In this document: one piece after another, positions 44,472-53,642 of the stretch
How the letters are laid out: the number at the start of each line of letters is the position of its first letter
How positions within the stretch are numbered: the first letter of the stretch is position 1
NCBI RefSeq assembly: GCF_900188155.1
Contig: NZ_FZOG01000002.1
Location: 883,845 to 947,844 of the forward strand
DNA length: 64,000 nucleotides
Source: Pseudomonas segetis
GTDB lineage: Bacteria; Pseudomonadota; Gammaproteobacteria; Pseudomonadales; Pseudomonadaceae
Direction of reading: 5' to 3'
The notes under the pieces: generated by a model
What the model was told of the DNA's origin: nothing
Seen by the model: the letters and a program-made list of their open reading frames with translations, nothing else
The model's database searches: none
Position numbers and translations under genes: made by a program

Positions 44472-45761
44472 ATGAATGTTTTGATCATTGGCAGCGGCGG
44501 TCGTGAACACGCACTGGCCTGGAAAATCGCGCAAGACCCACGCGTCGAGAAAGTATTTGTCGCACCCGGCAACGCGGGCACTGCGACCGAGGCCAAATGC
44601 GAAAACGTAGCGATTGATGTACTGGCGCTCGAGCAGCTGGCTGATTTTGCCGAGAAGAATGTCGAGATCACCATCGTAGGCCCCGAAGCACCGCTGGTTG
44701 CTGGCGTGGTTGACCTGTTCAACCAACGCGGCCTGCATTGCTTCGGCCCCACCGCTGGCGCCGCTCAACTGGAAGGCTCGAAAGCCTTTACCAAGGACTT
44801 CCTGGCACGGCACAAGATACCCACGGCCGACTACCAGAACTTCACCGAAGTAGAGCCTGCCCTGGCCTACCTGCAAAAGGTTGGCGCTCCCATAGTGATC
44901 AAGGCCGATGGCCTGGCGGCCGGTAAAGGCGTGATCGTCGCCATGACCCTGGCCGAGGCCGAAGCAGCCGTGCGCGACATGCTCGCGGGCAATGCATTCG
45001 GTGAAGCCGGCTCCCGCGTGGTGATCGAGGAATTCCTCGACGGCGAAGAAGCCAGCTTTATTGTGATGGTCGACGGCGAAAACGTACTGCCGATGGCCAC
45101 CAGCCAGGACCACAAGCGTGTGGGCGACCAGGACACCGGCCCGAACACTGGCGGCATGGGCGCTTACTCACCAGCGCCGGTTGTCACCGCTGAAGTGCAC
45201 AAGCGCGTGATGGACGAGGTGATCTGGCCGACCGTCAAGGGCATGGCCGCTGAAGGCAACCTCTACACCGGTTTTCTGTATGCGGGCCTGATGATCGATA
45301 AGTCCGGCGCGCCCAAGGTCATTGAATTCAACTGCCGCTTCGGCGACCCGGAAACCCAGCCAATCATGCTGCGCCTGCAATCAAGCTTGTTGCTGCTGAT
45401 CGAAGCGGCGCAAGCCAAGGCCCTGAACATTGTCGAGGCCCAGTGGGACCCACGCCCAAGCCTTGGCGTGGTCATGGCTGCAAGTGGCTACCCAGCCGAC
45501 TATGCCAAGGGCGATGTGATCAAGGGGCTTGATAACGCCGCAACAGCCGACGGCAAAATCTTTCACGCCGGAACCGCTCTGAAAGACGGCCAGATTGTCA
45601 CTTCCGGAGGTCGCGTCCTGTGCGCAACCGCGCTTGGTGAAACAGTCCAGCAAGCGCAACACAATGCCTATGCCCTGGCCGCGAAGGTTGACTGGCAAGG
45701 CTGTTTCTATCGTAAAGATATTGGCTACCGCGCAATCGCACGTGAAAACGCCAAAGACTGA
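44472..45761 (+). CDS. purD: Phosphoribosylamine-glycine ligase
   Basis: A 429-residue ATP-grasp enzyme of usual length. It opens MNVLIIGSGGREHALAWK, with the ATP-grasp lysine in VIKADGLAAGKGVIVA near 143-158, the DQDTGPNTGGMGAYSPAP segment near 220-237 and VIEFNCRFGDPETQ near 281-294. It makes glycinamide ribonucleotide, step 2 of purine synthesis. The ribosome site GGGGAC lies upstream of ATG 44472. The adjacent palindromic repeats could affect its mRNA. Confidence 0.97.
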   Translation: MNVLIIGSGGREHALAWKIAQDPRVEKVFVAPGNAGTATEAKCENVAIDVLALEQLADFAEKNVEITIVGPEAPLVAGVVDLFNQRGLHCFGPTAGAAQLEGSKAFTKDFLARHKIPTADYQNFTEVEPALAYLQKVGAPIVIKADGLAAGKGVIVAMTLAEAEAAVRDMLAGNAFGEAGSRVVIEEFLDGEEASFIVMVDGENVLPMATSQDHKRVGDQDTGPNTGGMGAYSPAPVVTAEVHKRVMDEVIWPTVKGMAAEGNLYTGFLYAGLMIDKSGAPKVIEFNCRFGDPETQPIMLRLQSSLLLLIEAAQAKALNIVEAQWDPRPSLGVVMAASGYPADYAKGDVIKGLDNAATADGKIFHAGTALKDGQIVTSGGRVLCATALGETVQQAQHNAYALAAKVDWQGCFYRKDIGYRAIARENAKD

Positions 45762-45781
45762 CCCTTCCCGCGCAACAATTC

Positions 45782-45818
45782 ATGACAAAGGCGTCCAATT
45801 GGCCGTCTTTGTCATGTT
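45782..45818 (+). terminator. Probable terminator after purD
   Basis: ATGACAAAG (45782) pairs with CTTTGTCAT (45807-45815), extendable inward, then a short T-rich run. It lies 20 bases past the purD stop. Confidence 0.6.
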
Positions 45819-45874
45819 TGCCCATTAATCTATTACCCTATAATCCTTCAACTAACTTTCGAAGGGAATTCACT

Positions 45875-48643
45875 GTGCATCGGCTCGGGACTGCCACCAA
45901 ACTGCTAATCGGCTTACTGCTGACAGTTTTCCTGCACCTGCCTGCCCATGCCGCAGCAAGCGCCAAGTGGTCGATCCTCAACGACTCCAGCGGCGAACTG
46001 CAGCTCAGTGACATCCGCTCCCCGCAACACAGTACCCAGTTCGCACCTGTCGATATCAGCGACCTGCTGACCAGCGGCGGCAATACCGCCGCGTGGCTGC
46101 ATTACCGGCTTGAGCCGAGCAACCAGCAGATCCTGATCAGAATCTTCGCGCCCTATCTCTCTTACCTAGACCTCTATGTAATGGATGGCGAAAAGCTGCT
46201 CGACCATGTCCGCACCGGCAACAAGCTACCGCTGTCGAGCCGGCCGTTGAGAAGTCGAGACTTTTTGTTGCCACTGCCTATTGTCGATAAACCTATCGAC
46301 GTTTACCTGCGCCTGGCCTCTCCCCAGATGCTGCGCCCTGCCATATCGATGGCCAACGCCCAAGACATTGCCGCCAATGAAAACCGGCCCCTGCTGTATG
46401 GCATTTTATTGGGCTGTATCTTCATGCTCGCACTGTACAACCTGGTGCGCTATTGGCTGAGCCGCGAGCTCTCCAACCTATGGCTCTTCGCAACCAATCT
46501 GTTCCTGTTGTTTGCCGCCTGTACCTTGCTCGGCATCACCAGCGACGGGGTTAATAGCCTGCAGCGCTACCAGGCGCTGGCGGCCAACCTGTCGATGCTG
46601 GCCGCGCTGCTCTGTTCGCTGGCTCTGACCTGGAGTTTCTTCCGTGACGGCCCGTCCTATCCTTTCCTCAAGCGCCTGATAGTCACGGAATTCATTGTGG
46701 TCGCTGGCCTGTGTGCCGCCACGCTGACCACCACGTTCATGTCGTTTTCCCTGTTGCTCTATATCGCTTCAGGCCTTTGTGGCCTGAGTATTTTGCTGGT
46801 TGCACTGCACCAGTGGCGCAGCGGGTATGCACCGGCGCGGTTATTTTTCGTCTCGATTGCCATCCTCTGCGCAGCCTGCATCGCATCACTGCCCATCCAC
46901 ATTGGCATCTGGCCGATGCCCTCGGATTGGCTTGGCTACAGCTTCCTGCTCACCATAATCATCAGCAGCAGCGTGCTGTGCCTTGCCATCAGTGAAAGAC
47001 AACGACGCATCACCCACGAGCGATTCAGCTCAAGCCGTGAGTTGGCAGCCAGTTCAGCCGAGCTCAAGGCCAAAGGCGAATTTCTGGCCAAGATCAGCCA
47101 TGAAATTCGCACCCCGATGAATGGGGTCCTGGGCATGACCGAATTGCTACTTGGCACCCCGCTTTCAACCAAGCAACGCGACTATGTGCAAACGATCCAC
47201 AGCTCTGGCAATGAGCTGCTTAGCTTGATCAACGAGATCCTCGATATCTCCAAGCTCGAGTCCGGGCAAATTGAACTGGACGACGTACAGTTCGACTTGA
47301 ATGCATTGATCGAAGACTGCCTGGACATATTCCGCGCCAAAGCCGAGCAGCAAAAAGTCGAGCTGATCAGTTTTATCCAACCCCAGGTCCCGCGTGTGAT
47401 CAGCGGCGATCCGACGCGCATACGCCAGGCCCTGTTGAGCCTGTTGGACAATGCCTTCAAGCAAACCGACGAAGGCGAGATCCTGTTGATCGCAGCGCTT
47501 GAGAGCAGCGGCGGCAAACCGCGCCTGCGCCTTGCGGTGCAAGACAGCGGCAAGCCAATGGCCCCGAGCGAACGCAATGCATTGCTGCATGCCGAACTGC
47601 ACAGCAAGGACTTCCTGGCGGCAACCAAACTTGGCGGGCGCCTGGGACTGATCATCGCCCGGCAACTGATCCGCTTGATGGATGGCGAGTTCGGCATCCA
47701 GAACGGCAGCAGCCAGGGCTCGACCTTGTGGTTGAGCGTGCCAATCGACAGCAAGCTTCTTGAGCAGCCTACCGCCGACCTCGACAGCCCGTTGCAAGAT
47801 GCCCGGCTGTTGATCGTCGATGACAACGAGACCTGCCGCAAGGTACTGCTGCAACAATGCAGTGCATGGGGACTCAATGTCAGCGCTGTACCCTCAGGCA
47901 AGGAAGCGCTGGCGTTATTGCGTAGCAAAGTGCATATGGGCGAATACTTTGATGTGGTCTTGCTTGACCAGGAAATGCCCGGCATGAACGGCATGCAGCT
48001 GGCGGCGAAAATCAAGGAAGACCCAAGTTTGAATCGCGACATATTGCTGATCATGCTCACCGGGATCAGCAACATGCCGAGCAAGATCATTGCCCGCAAC
48101 GCCGGGATCAAGCGTATTCTGGCCAAGCCGGTTGCCGGCTACACATTGAAAGCAACCCTGGCGGATGAGTTGACCCACCGCCGCGATGACAAGCCGTTGC
48201 AGTCCGCGTCAGGCAAGGCTTCGACCTATAAGCCACCTGCCGACTTCCAGATCCTGGTTGCCGAAGACAACACCATTTCCACCAAGGTCATTCGCGGCAT
48301 GCTCGGCAAGCTCAACCTGGAGCCAGACACTGCCAGCAATGGCGAGGAAGCCCTGCAGGCGATCAAGTCGAAACGTTATGACCTGGTGCTGATGGATTGC
48401 GAGATGCCAGTACTCGATGGTTTTTCAGCCACCGAACTGCTGCGCGCCTGGGAGGCAGCCGGACACCATCCTCGCACCCCTGTGGTTGCGCTCACCGCCC
48501 ATATTCTCAGCGAGCACAAAGAACGTGCGCGCCAGGCTGGCATGGATGGGCACATGTCCAAACCCGTAGAGCTTTCGCAACTGCGTGAACTGATCAATTA
48601 CTGGATAGACCAGCGCTCGGCACGCAATAGCACAGCCCCTTGA
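45875..48643 (+). CDS. retS: Hybrid sensor kinase RetS
   Basis: About 922 residues starting at GTG 45875, which follows GAAGGGA. It has a signal peptide (about 1-29), periplasmic 7TMR-DISMED2 domain (about 30-165) and seven membrane helices (about 175-385). A HisKA domain follows with H409 in KISHEIRTPMNG. The ATPase domain is about 515-640, and two receiver domains have DQEMPGM near 698 and DCEMPVLDG near 841. Domain order and position after purD match P. aeruginosa retS. There RetS binds and inhibits GacS, controlling the switch between acute and biofilm lifestyles. The ATPase G1 box is degenerate (DSGKP). Confidence 0.93.
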   Translation: MHRLGTATKLLIGLLLTVFLHLPAHAAASAKWSILNDSSGELQLSDIRSPQHSTQFAPVDISDLLTSGGNTAAWLHYRLEPSNQQILIRIFAPYLSYLDLYVMDGEKLLDHVRTGNKLPLSSRPLRSRDFLLPLPIVDKPIDVYLRLASPQMLRPAISMANAQDIAANENRPLLYGILLGCIFMLALYNLVRYWLSRELSNLWLFATNLFLLFAACTLLGITSDGVNSLQRYQALAANLSMLAALLCSLALTWSFFRDGPSYPFLKRLIVTEFIVVAGLCAATLTTTFMSFSLLLYIASGLCGLSILLVALHQWRSGYAPARLFFVSIAILCAACIASLPIHIGIWPMPSDWLGYSFLLTIIISSSVLCLAISERQRRITHERFSSSRELAASSAELKAKGEFLAKISHEIRTPMNGVLGMTELLLGTPLSTKQRDYVQTIHSSGNELLSLINEILDISKLESGQIELDDVQFDLNALIEDCLDIFRAKAEQQKVELISFIQPQVPRVISGDPTRIRQALLSLLDNAFKQTDEGEILLIAALESSGGKPRLRLAVQDSGKPMAPSERNALLHAELHSKDFLAATKLGGRLGLIIARQLIRLMDGEFGIQNGSSQGSTLWLSVPIDSKLLEQPTADLDSPLQDARLLIVDDNETCRKVLLQQCSAWGLNVSAVPSGKEALALLRSKVHMGEYFDVVLLDQEMPGMNGMQLAAKIKEDPSLNRDILLIMLTGISNMPSKIIARNAGIKRILAKPVAGYTLKATLADELTHRRDDKPLQSASGKASTYKPPADFQILVAEDNTISTKVIRGMLGKLNLEPDTASNGEEALQAIKSKRYDLVLMDCEMPVLDGFSATELLRAWEAAGHHPRTPVVALTAHILSEHKERARQAGMDGHMSKPVELSQLRELINYWIDQRSARNSTAP

Positions 48644-48790
48644 TCCACAATCCAGGGGCTCGCCCCTCATCAAGACTGGAGATCGGCTGCTCGATCGCCG
48701 ATCATATGCGCCATCACAGGGCAAGACTCTACACCCGGCCTGAGCCAATACGCTCGCCCATCAACCATTTTTGCAGTTAAGAGCCCGATA

Positions 48791-49387
48791 ATGGCGTCCG
48801 ACTTATTCAGCCTGTACCTCAAGCTCCTTGTGCTCTACAGCCCCTTCTTCGTGTTGTCGTGCTTTATTGGCTTGAGCCGTGGCTACACCATCAAGGAGCG
48901 CAAGAAACTGGCGTATAAAGTCGCCACCGGCGTTCTCGTGGCCAGTGTATTGCTGTACCTGTTCGGCAAATACATTTTCACCTTGTTTGGCATCACCATC
49001 GATGCATTCCGGATTGGCGCCGGCAGCGTGTTGTTTATTTCGGCGCTGGGCATGGCCCAGGGGAAATCAGCGGTGCAGACCGATAACGTGCAGCAGGACG
49101 TGACCATAGTGCCGCTGACCATACCCCTGACTGTCGGCCCCGGAACCATAGGTGCGCTGCTGTTGATGGGCGCCAGCCAACCGCATTGGGCCGACAAGAT
49201 CATCGCCATCCTGGGCATCGCCCTGGCCAGCGTTACCGTTGGCGTAGTGCTCTACTTGTCCAACCAGTTCGAGCGCTTGCTGGGCGACCAGGGCCTGCAG
49301 ATAGTCAGCCGCCTGATGGGGCTTTTTGTCTGCGCATTGGCCGCACAAATCATCTTTACCGGGGTCAAGAACTACCTGATGCCCTAA
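48791..49387 (+). CDS. MarC-family inner-membrane protein
   Basis: 198 residues with six membrane helices and MarC family signatures, including GLSRGYTIKERKKLAYKVA near 28-46, LFGITIDAFRIGAGSVLF near 65-82 and the middle helix start VPLTIPLTVGPGTIGALL near 107-124. Despite the name, MarC proteins have no proven antibiotic function. It lies between retS and the urea transporter genes and is probably its own unit. Confidence 0.9.
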   Translation: MASDLFSLYLKLLVLYSPFFVLSCFIGLSRGYTIKERKKLAYKVATGVLVASVLLYLFGKYIFTLFGITIDAFRIGAGSVLFISALGMAQGKSAVQTDNVQQDVTIVPLTIPLTVGPGTIGALLLMGASQPHWADKIIAILGIALASVTVGVVLYLSNQFERLLGDQGLQIVSRLMGLFVCALAAQIIFTGVKNYLMP

Positions 49388-49512
49388 TCCGGTGCGCGAC
49401 CGTCTGTCGAGTGTTTGTCTCGGCCATTCACGCACCATTGCAGCGCAACAACAAAGCTAGCAGTAGTCTAAAACACAAGTAAAACACTTTAAAAACAGCA
49501 AGTTACATTGTT

Positions 49513-49527
49513 TGGCACGGATGCTGC
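49513..49527 (+). promoter_or_regulatory. Sigma-54 promoter before urtA
   Basis: TGGCACGGATGCTGC matches the -24/-12 consensus TGGCACGrNNNTTGC at all fixed positions but one (C for T). The GG-GC spacing is correct. It is 55 bases upstream of the start codon. This predicts RpoN plus NtrC control, as expected for urea uptake under nitrogen limitation. Confidence 0.75.
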
Positions 49528-49581
49528 CATTGGAATCAAGACTCAAAGTCTCTTCCAACAGCTGCGCATGGAGCCATAAGA

Positions 49582-50850
49582 ATGAAACGCCGTCCTTTCC
49601 TGAAAACAACACTTGCCGCAAGTGCCTTGCTTCTCAGCGGTCTATTCCCGTTCAGTGCACACGCAGCCGATACCATCAAGGTCGGCATTCTCCACTCGCT
49701 CTCCGGCACCATGGCCATTTCAGAAACCTCTCTGAAAGACATGGCGCTGATGACCATCGACGAGATCAACGCCAAGGGCGGCGTACTCGGCAAGCAACTG
49801 GAACCTGTGGTGGTGGATCCAGCATCGAACTGGCCGCTGTTTGCTGAAAAAGGCCGTCAACTGCTGACCCAGGACAAAGTCGCTGTGACCTTTGGCTGCT
49901 GGACCTCGGTCTCGCGCAAATCGGTGCTGCCGGTCTACGAAGAACTCAATGGCTTGCTGTTCTATCCGGTTCAGTACGAGGGTGAAGAGCTCTCGCCCAA
50001 TGTGTTCTACACCGGCGCAGCGCCAAACCAACAGGCAATTCCAGCTGTTGAATACCTGATGAGCGAAGATGGCGGCAGCGCCAAGCGCTTCTTCCTGCTG
50101 GGCACCGACTACGTCTACCCACGCACCACCAACAAGATCCTGCGTGCCTTCCTGCACAGCAAAGGCGTGGCCGACAAAGACATTGAAGAGGTCTACACCC
50201 CATTCGGCCACAGCGACTACCAAACCATTGTTGCCAACATCAAGAAGTTCTCGGCTGGCGGTAAAACAGCGGTTATCTCAACGGTCAATGGCGACTCCAA
50301 CGTGCCTTTCTACAAAGAACTGGCCAACCAGGGCATCGAAGCCACTGACGTCCCGGTCATTGCCTTCTCGGTGGGCGAAGAAGAGCTGCGTGGCATAGAC
50401 ACCAAACCTCTGGTCGGCCAGCTGGCGGCCTGGAACTACTTTGAATCGGTTGAAAACCCGGTCAACGAAGACTTCGTCAAAAAATGGAAAGCCTACGCCA
50501 AGGCCAAGAACCTGCCGGGCGCTGACAAAGCCGTCACCAATGACCCAATGGAAGCCACCTACGTGGGCATCAACATGTGGGCCCAGGCGGTTGAAAAAGC
50601 CGGAACCACTGATGTGGATAAAGTTCGTGACGCCATGGCCGGGCAAACCTTCGCCGCGCCATCGGGCTTCACCCTGACCATGGATAAAACCAACCATCAC
50701 CTGCACAAGCCGGTGATGATTGGCGAGATTCAGGACAACGGTCAGTTTGATGTGGTCTGGCAGACCGACAGCCCAATCCGCGCCCAGCCTTGGAGCCCTT
50801 ATATCGAGGGTAACGACAAGAAGCCGGACTACGCCGTTAAATCCGAGTAG
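49582..50850 (+). CDS. urtA: Urea ABC transporter substrate-binding protein
   Basis: 422 residues. The signal sequence has a twin-arginine pattern (KRRPFLKTT), so export may be by Tat. The mature part begins ADTIKVGILHSLSGTMAISE, the standard UrtA opening, and contains TFGCWTSVSRKSVLPV near 93-108, YPVQYEGEE and the C-terminal PWSPYI. It binds urea or short amides in the periplasm. It is the first gene of urtABCDE. A long hairpin-rich gap of 120 bases separates it from urtB, often a sign of higher expression of the binding protein. Confidence 0.96.
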   Translation: MKRRPFLKTTLAASALLLSGLFPFSAHAADTIKVGILHSLSGTMAISETSLKDMALMTIDEINAKGGVLGKQLEPVVVDPASNWPLFAEKGRQLLTQDKVAVTFGCWTSVSRKSVLPVYEELNGLLFYPVQYEGEELSPNVFYTGAAPNQQAIPAVEYLMSEDGGSAKRFFLLGTDYVYPRTTNKILRAFLHSKGVADKDIEEVYTPFGHSDYQTIVANIKKFSAGGKTAVISTVNGDSNVPFYKELANQGIEATDVPVIAFSVGEEELRGIDTKPLVGQLAAWNYFESVENPVNEDFVKKWKAYAKAKNLPGADKAVTNDPMEATYVGINMWAQAVEKAGTTDVDKVRDAMAGQTFAAPSGFTLTMDKTNHHLHKPVMIGEIQDNGQFDVVWQTDSPIRAQPWSPYIEGNDKKPDYAVKSE

Positions 50851-50854
50851 AGGA

Positions 50855-50921
50855 CTGGCGGCTCGCTCCAGGGCCGCCAGCGTTAATACGCCCAGCGCCT
50901 GGCTTGCCAGCCAAGCGCTGG
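50855..50921. promoter_or_regulatory. Two hairpins between urtA and urtB
   Basis: Stem 1 is CTGGCGGC (50855) with GCCGCCAG (50873). Stem 2 is CCAGCGC (50892) with GCGCTGG (50915). Neither has a T-run. They could act as partial terminators or 3' stabilisers giving excess urtA mRNA. Confidence 0.5.
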
Positions 50922-50970
50922 TCACGCCAAAACCTCCATCAAGAGAGGTGGTGCTTTAACAGGGAACTGC

Positions 50971-52551
50971 ATGATGACCACTGCCCTTTACCGGCTTTTA
51001 TTCGCGCTATTGCTCTGCTTTCAATGGTCGAGCAGTTACGCGGGAGACGCTGCTGATTTCAGCGCCGCCAACTCCTCGAAACAGGCCAAGCTGCTGCAAG
51101 CCTGGGCGGCTGCACCCGATGCTGCTCGCCTGCCATTGCTTGAATCGCTGCAAAACGGCCGTGTTGAAGCCGATAGCAACAAGACCCCCTTCTACAAGAC
51201 CGACACAGGCTACCAAGCTGCCGAAGGCGGTGATCTGGAACCCGTCGGCAAGCTGCGCAAACTGCGTTTGAACAACCGCCTGCGCGGCCTGATCGCCATC
51301 ACCATGGCCAGTCACCAATTATTTTCCACCGACCCGGCCGTTCGCCTGCTAGCCGCACAAGAACTGCAGAAAAGCGCCAAGCCAGCGCAGTTGCAACTGC
51401 TCAATGAACGCCTGGCCCAGGAAGATGATGCCGATGTCAGCGAAGCATTGTCACTGGCCCTCGCCAGCCTGCAGTTGATTGACAGCGACCCTCAGGTGCG
51501 TCTGGCGGCTGTGCGCCTGTTGGGTGAAACCGGCCAACCGCTGGCCCGTGTACGCCTGGAAAGACTGCTCGCCGACAGCAACGAAACCGATGCTGCGGTG
51601 CGCACCGCCGCTGAAACCAGCCTGGCGCAAGTCAAACGGCGCTTGATGATTGGCGAACTGCTCGGCCAGGCTTTCAGTGGCATGAGCCTCGGTTCGATCT
51701 TGCTGCTCGCAGCGCTGGGCCTTGCAATCACCTTCGGCCTGCTCGGCGTGATCAATATGGCCCACGGCGAGATGCTGATGCTGGGTGCCTACTCGACCTA
51801 CATGGTGCAGGTCATGTTCCAGCGCTTCGCCCCTGAAGCAATCGCCCTGTATCCGCTGGTTGCGCTGCCCGTGGCCTTCTTCGTCACCGCCGCAATCGGC
51901 ATGGCCCTGGAGCGTACGGTCATCCGCCACCTGTACGGGCGGCCACTGGAAACCCTGCTGGCAACCTGGGGGATCAGCCTGATCCTGATTCAATTGGTGC
52001 GGGTGCTTTTCGGCGCGCAAAACGTCGAGGTGGCCAACCCTTACTGGCTGTCTGGTGGTATCCAGGTGCTGCCAAACCTGGTGCTGCCCTACAACCGCAT
52101 CGTGATCATCGCCTTTGCCTTGTTCGTGGTGGTTCTGACCTGGCTGCTGCTGAACAAGACCCGATTGGGCCTCAACGTTCGCGCCGTCACCCAGAACCGC
52201 AACATGGCGGCGTGCTGCGGCGTGCCGACCGGACGTGTGGACATGCTCGCCTTTGGCCTCGGCTCGGGCATTGCCGGCCTTGGTGGCGTGGCCCTGAGCC
52301 AGATTGGCAACGTCGGCCCTGACCTTGGCCAGAGCTACATCATCGACTCTTTCCTGGTGGTGGTTCTGGGCGGTGTGGGCCAGCTGGCCGGCAGTGTCAC
52401 GGCGGCGTTTGGCCTGGGCATCGCCAACAAGATTCTTGAACCGCAGATCGGCGCTGTCCTCGGCAAGATCCTCATCCTTGCCTTGATCATCCTGTTTATC
52501 CAGAAACGCCCGCAAGGCTTGTTTGCACTTAAAGGACGGGTAATCGATTAA
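50971..52551 (+). CDS. urtB: Urea ABC transporter permease UrtB
   Basis: 526 residues, much longer than a typical LivH permease (about 300). A signal peptide (about 1-25) is followed by roughly 200 extracytoplasmic residues with HEAT-like helical repeats. An example is DPAVRLLAAQELQK, DPQVRLAAVRLLGE. The LivH-type permease domain follows (about 230-515; GLLGVINMAHGEMLMLGAYS). The long N-terminal extension is known for UrtB of proteobacteria. Its last base is shared with the urtC start (TAATG). Confidence 0.95.
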   Translation: MMTTALYRLLFALLLCFQWSSSYAGDAADFSAANSSKQAKLLQAWAAAPDAARLPLLESLQNGRVEADSNKTPFYKTDTGYQAAEGGDLEPVGKLRKLRLNNRLRGLIAITMASHQLFSTDPAVRLLAAQELQKSAKPAQLQLLNERLAQEDDADVSEALSLALASLQLIDSDPQVRLAAVRLLGETGQPLARVRLERLLADSNETDAAVRTAAETSLAQVKRRLMIGELLGQAFSGMSLGSILLLAALGLAITFGLLGVINMAHGEMLMLGAYSTYMVQVMFQRFAPEAIALYPLVALPVAFFVTAAIGMALERTVIRHLYGRPLETLLATWGISLILIQLVRVLFGAQNVEVANPYWLSGGIQVLPNLVLPYNRIVIIAFALFVVVLTWLLLNKTRLGLNVRAVTQNRNMAACCGVPTGRVDMLAFGLGSGIAGLGGVALSQIGNVGPDLGQSYIIDSFLVVVLGGVGQLAGSVTAAFGLGIANKILEPQIGAVLGKILILALIILFIQKRPQGLFALKGRVID

Positions 52552-53642
52552 TGACTATGCCCCTGAATCAAACCCTGCTGGCACGTACCAGCGCCAAGCT
52601 TGGCCCGAGGCTGTCAATTGCCGTGGGCGCTGTCGTCCTGGCCCTGTTGATCGCCCTGCCGCTGCTGCACCTGACGCCCGCCGACAGTGCATTTCATGTC
52701 AACGCCTATACCTTGACCCTGGTCGGCAAGATCCTGTGCTACGCCATTGTCGCCCTGGCCCTGGACCTCGTCTGGGGCTATGCCGGATTGCTTTCACTGG
52801 GCCACGGTTTGTTCTTTGCGCTGGGTGGCTACGCCATGGGCATGTACCTGATGCGCCAATCCGCCGGTGATGGTTTGCCAGCCTTCATGAGCTTTCTCGC
52901 CTGGAAAGAACTGCCTTGGTACTGGGTGGGAACCGATCACTTCATCTGGGCCTTGTGCCTGGTGGTGTTGGCCCCCGGCTTGCTGGCCTTGGTTTTCGGA
53001 TTCTTCGCCTTCCGTTCGCGGATCAAGGGCGTGTACTTCTCGATCATGACCCAAGCGCTGACCTTCGCCGGCATGCTGCTGTTCTTTCGTAATGAAACCG
53101 GCTTTGGTGGCAACAACGGCTTCACCGACTTCAAGCGTATTCTCGGCTTTGATATCACAGCGCCCGCGACCCGCGCCGCGTTGTTTCTAGCCACGGTCAT
53201 CCTGTTGGTTGCCAGCTTGCTGCTCGGCTGGAAGCTGGCCAGGAGCAAGTTTGGCCGGGTGCTGACAGCCCTGCGCGATGCGGAAAACCGCTTGATGTTC
53301 TGCGGCTACGACCCGCGCGGCTACAAGCTGTTTATCTGGGTGCTGTCGGCGGTGTTGTGTGGCTTGGCCGGGGCGCTCTATGTTCCACAGGTCGGCATCA
53401 TCAACCCCAGCGAAATGTCACCAACCAACTCGATCGAGGCGGCGGTATGGGTGGCCCTGGGCGGTCGCGGCACCCTGATCGGCCCGTTGCTCGGCGCCGG
53501 AGTGGTCAATGGCATGAAGAGCTGGTTCACCGTGGCATTCCCCGAGTACTGGCTGTTCGCACTCGGCGCGCTGTTTATCCTGATCACCCTGTACTTGCCG
53601 CACGGCATCATCGGCCTGCTCAAAAGAGGGGAAAAACAATGA
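52551..53642 (+). CDS. urtC: Urea ABC transporter permease UrtC
   Basis: A 363-residue LivM-type permease with about 9-10 helices. Visible signatures are DLVWGYAGLLSLGHGLFFALG near 68-88, TALRDAENRLMFCGYDPR near 240-257 and VALGGRGTLIGPLLGAG near 303-319. The start ATG overlaps the urtB stop, and its own stop overlaps urtD, indicating tight translational coupling. It forms the membrane channel with UrtB. Confidence 0.95.
   Translation: MTMPLNQTLLARTSAKLGPRLSIAVGAVVLALLIALPLLHLTPADSAFHVNAYTLTLVGKILCYAIVALALDLVWGYAGLLSLGHGLFFALGGYAMGMYLMRQSAGDGLPAFMSFLAWKELPWYWVGTDHFIWALCLVVLAPGLLALVFGFFAFRSRIKGVYFSIMTQALTFAGMLLFFRNETGFGGNNGFTDFKRILGFDITAPATRAALFLATVILLVASLLLGWKLARSKFGRVLTALRDAENRLMFCGYDPRGYKLFIWVLSAVLCGLAGALYVPQVGIINPSEMSPTNSIEAAVWVALGGRGTLIGPLLGAGVVNGMKSWFTVAFPEYWLFALGALFILITLYLPHGIIGLLKRGEKQ

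Noticed and set aside
48634..48660. Terminator after retS (AGCCCCT/AGGGGCT)
   Set aside because: Only 7 bp with a 13-base loop and no T-tract; too weak to call.
51451..52515. 354-codon open frame antisense to urtB
   Set aside because: His/Gln-rich shadow of a membrane protein gene.
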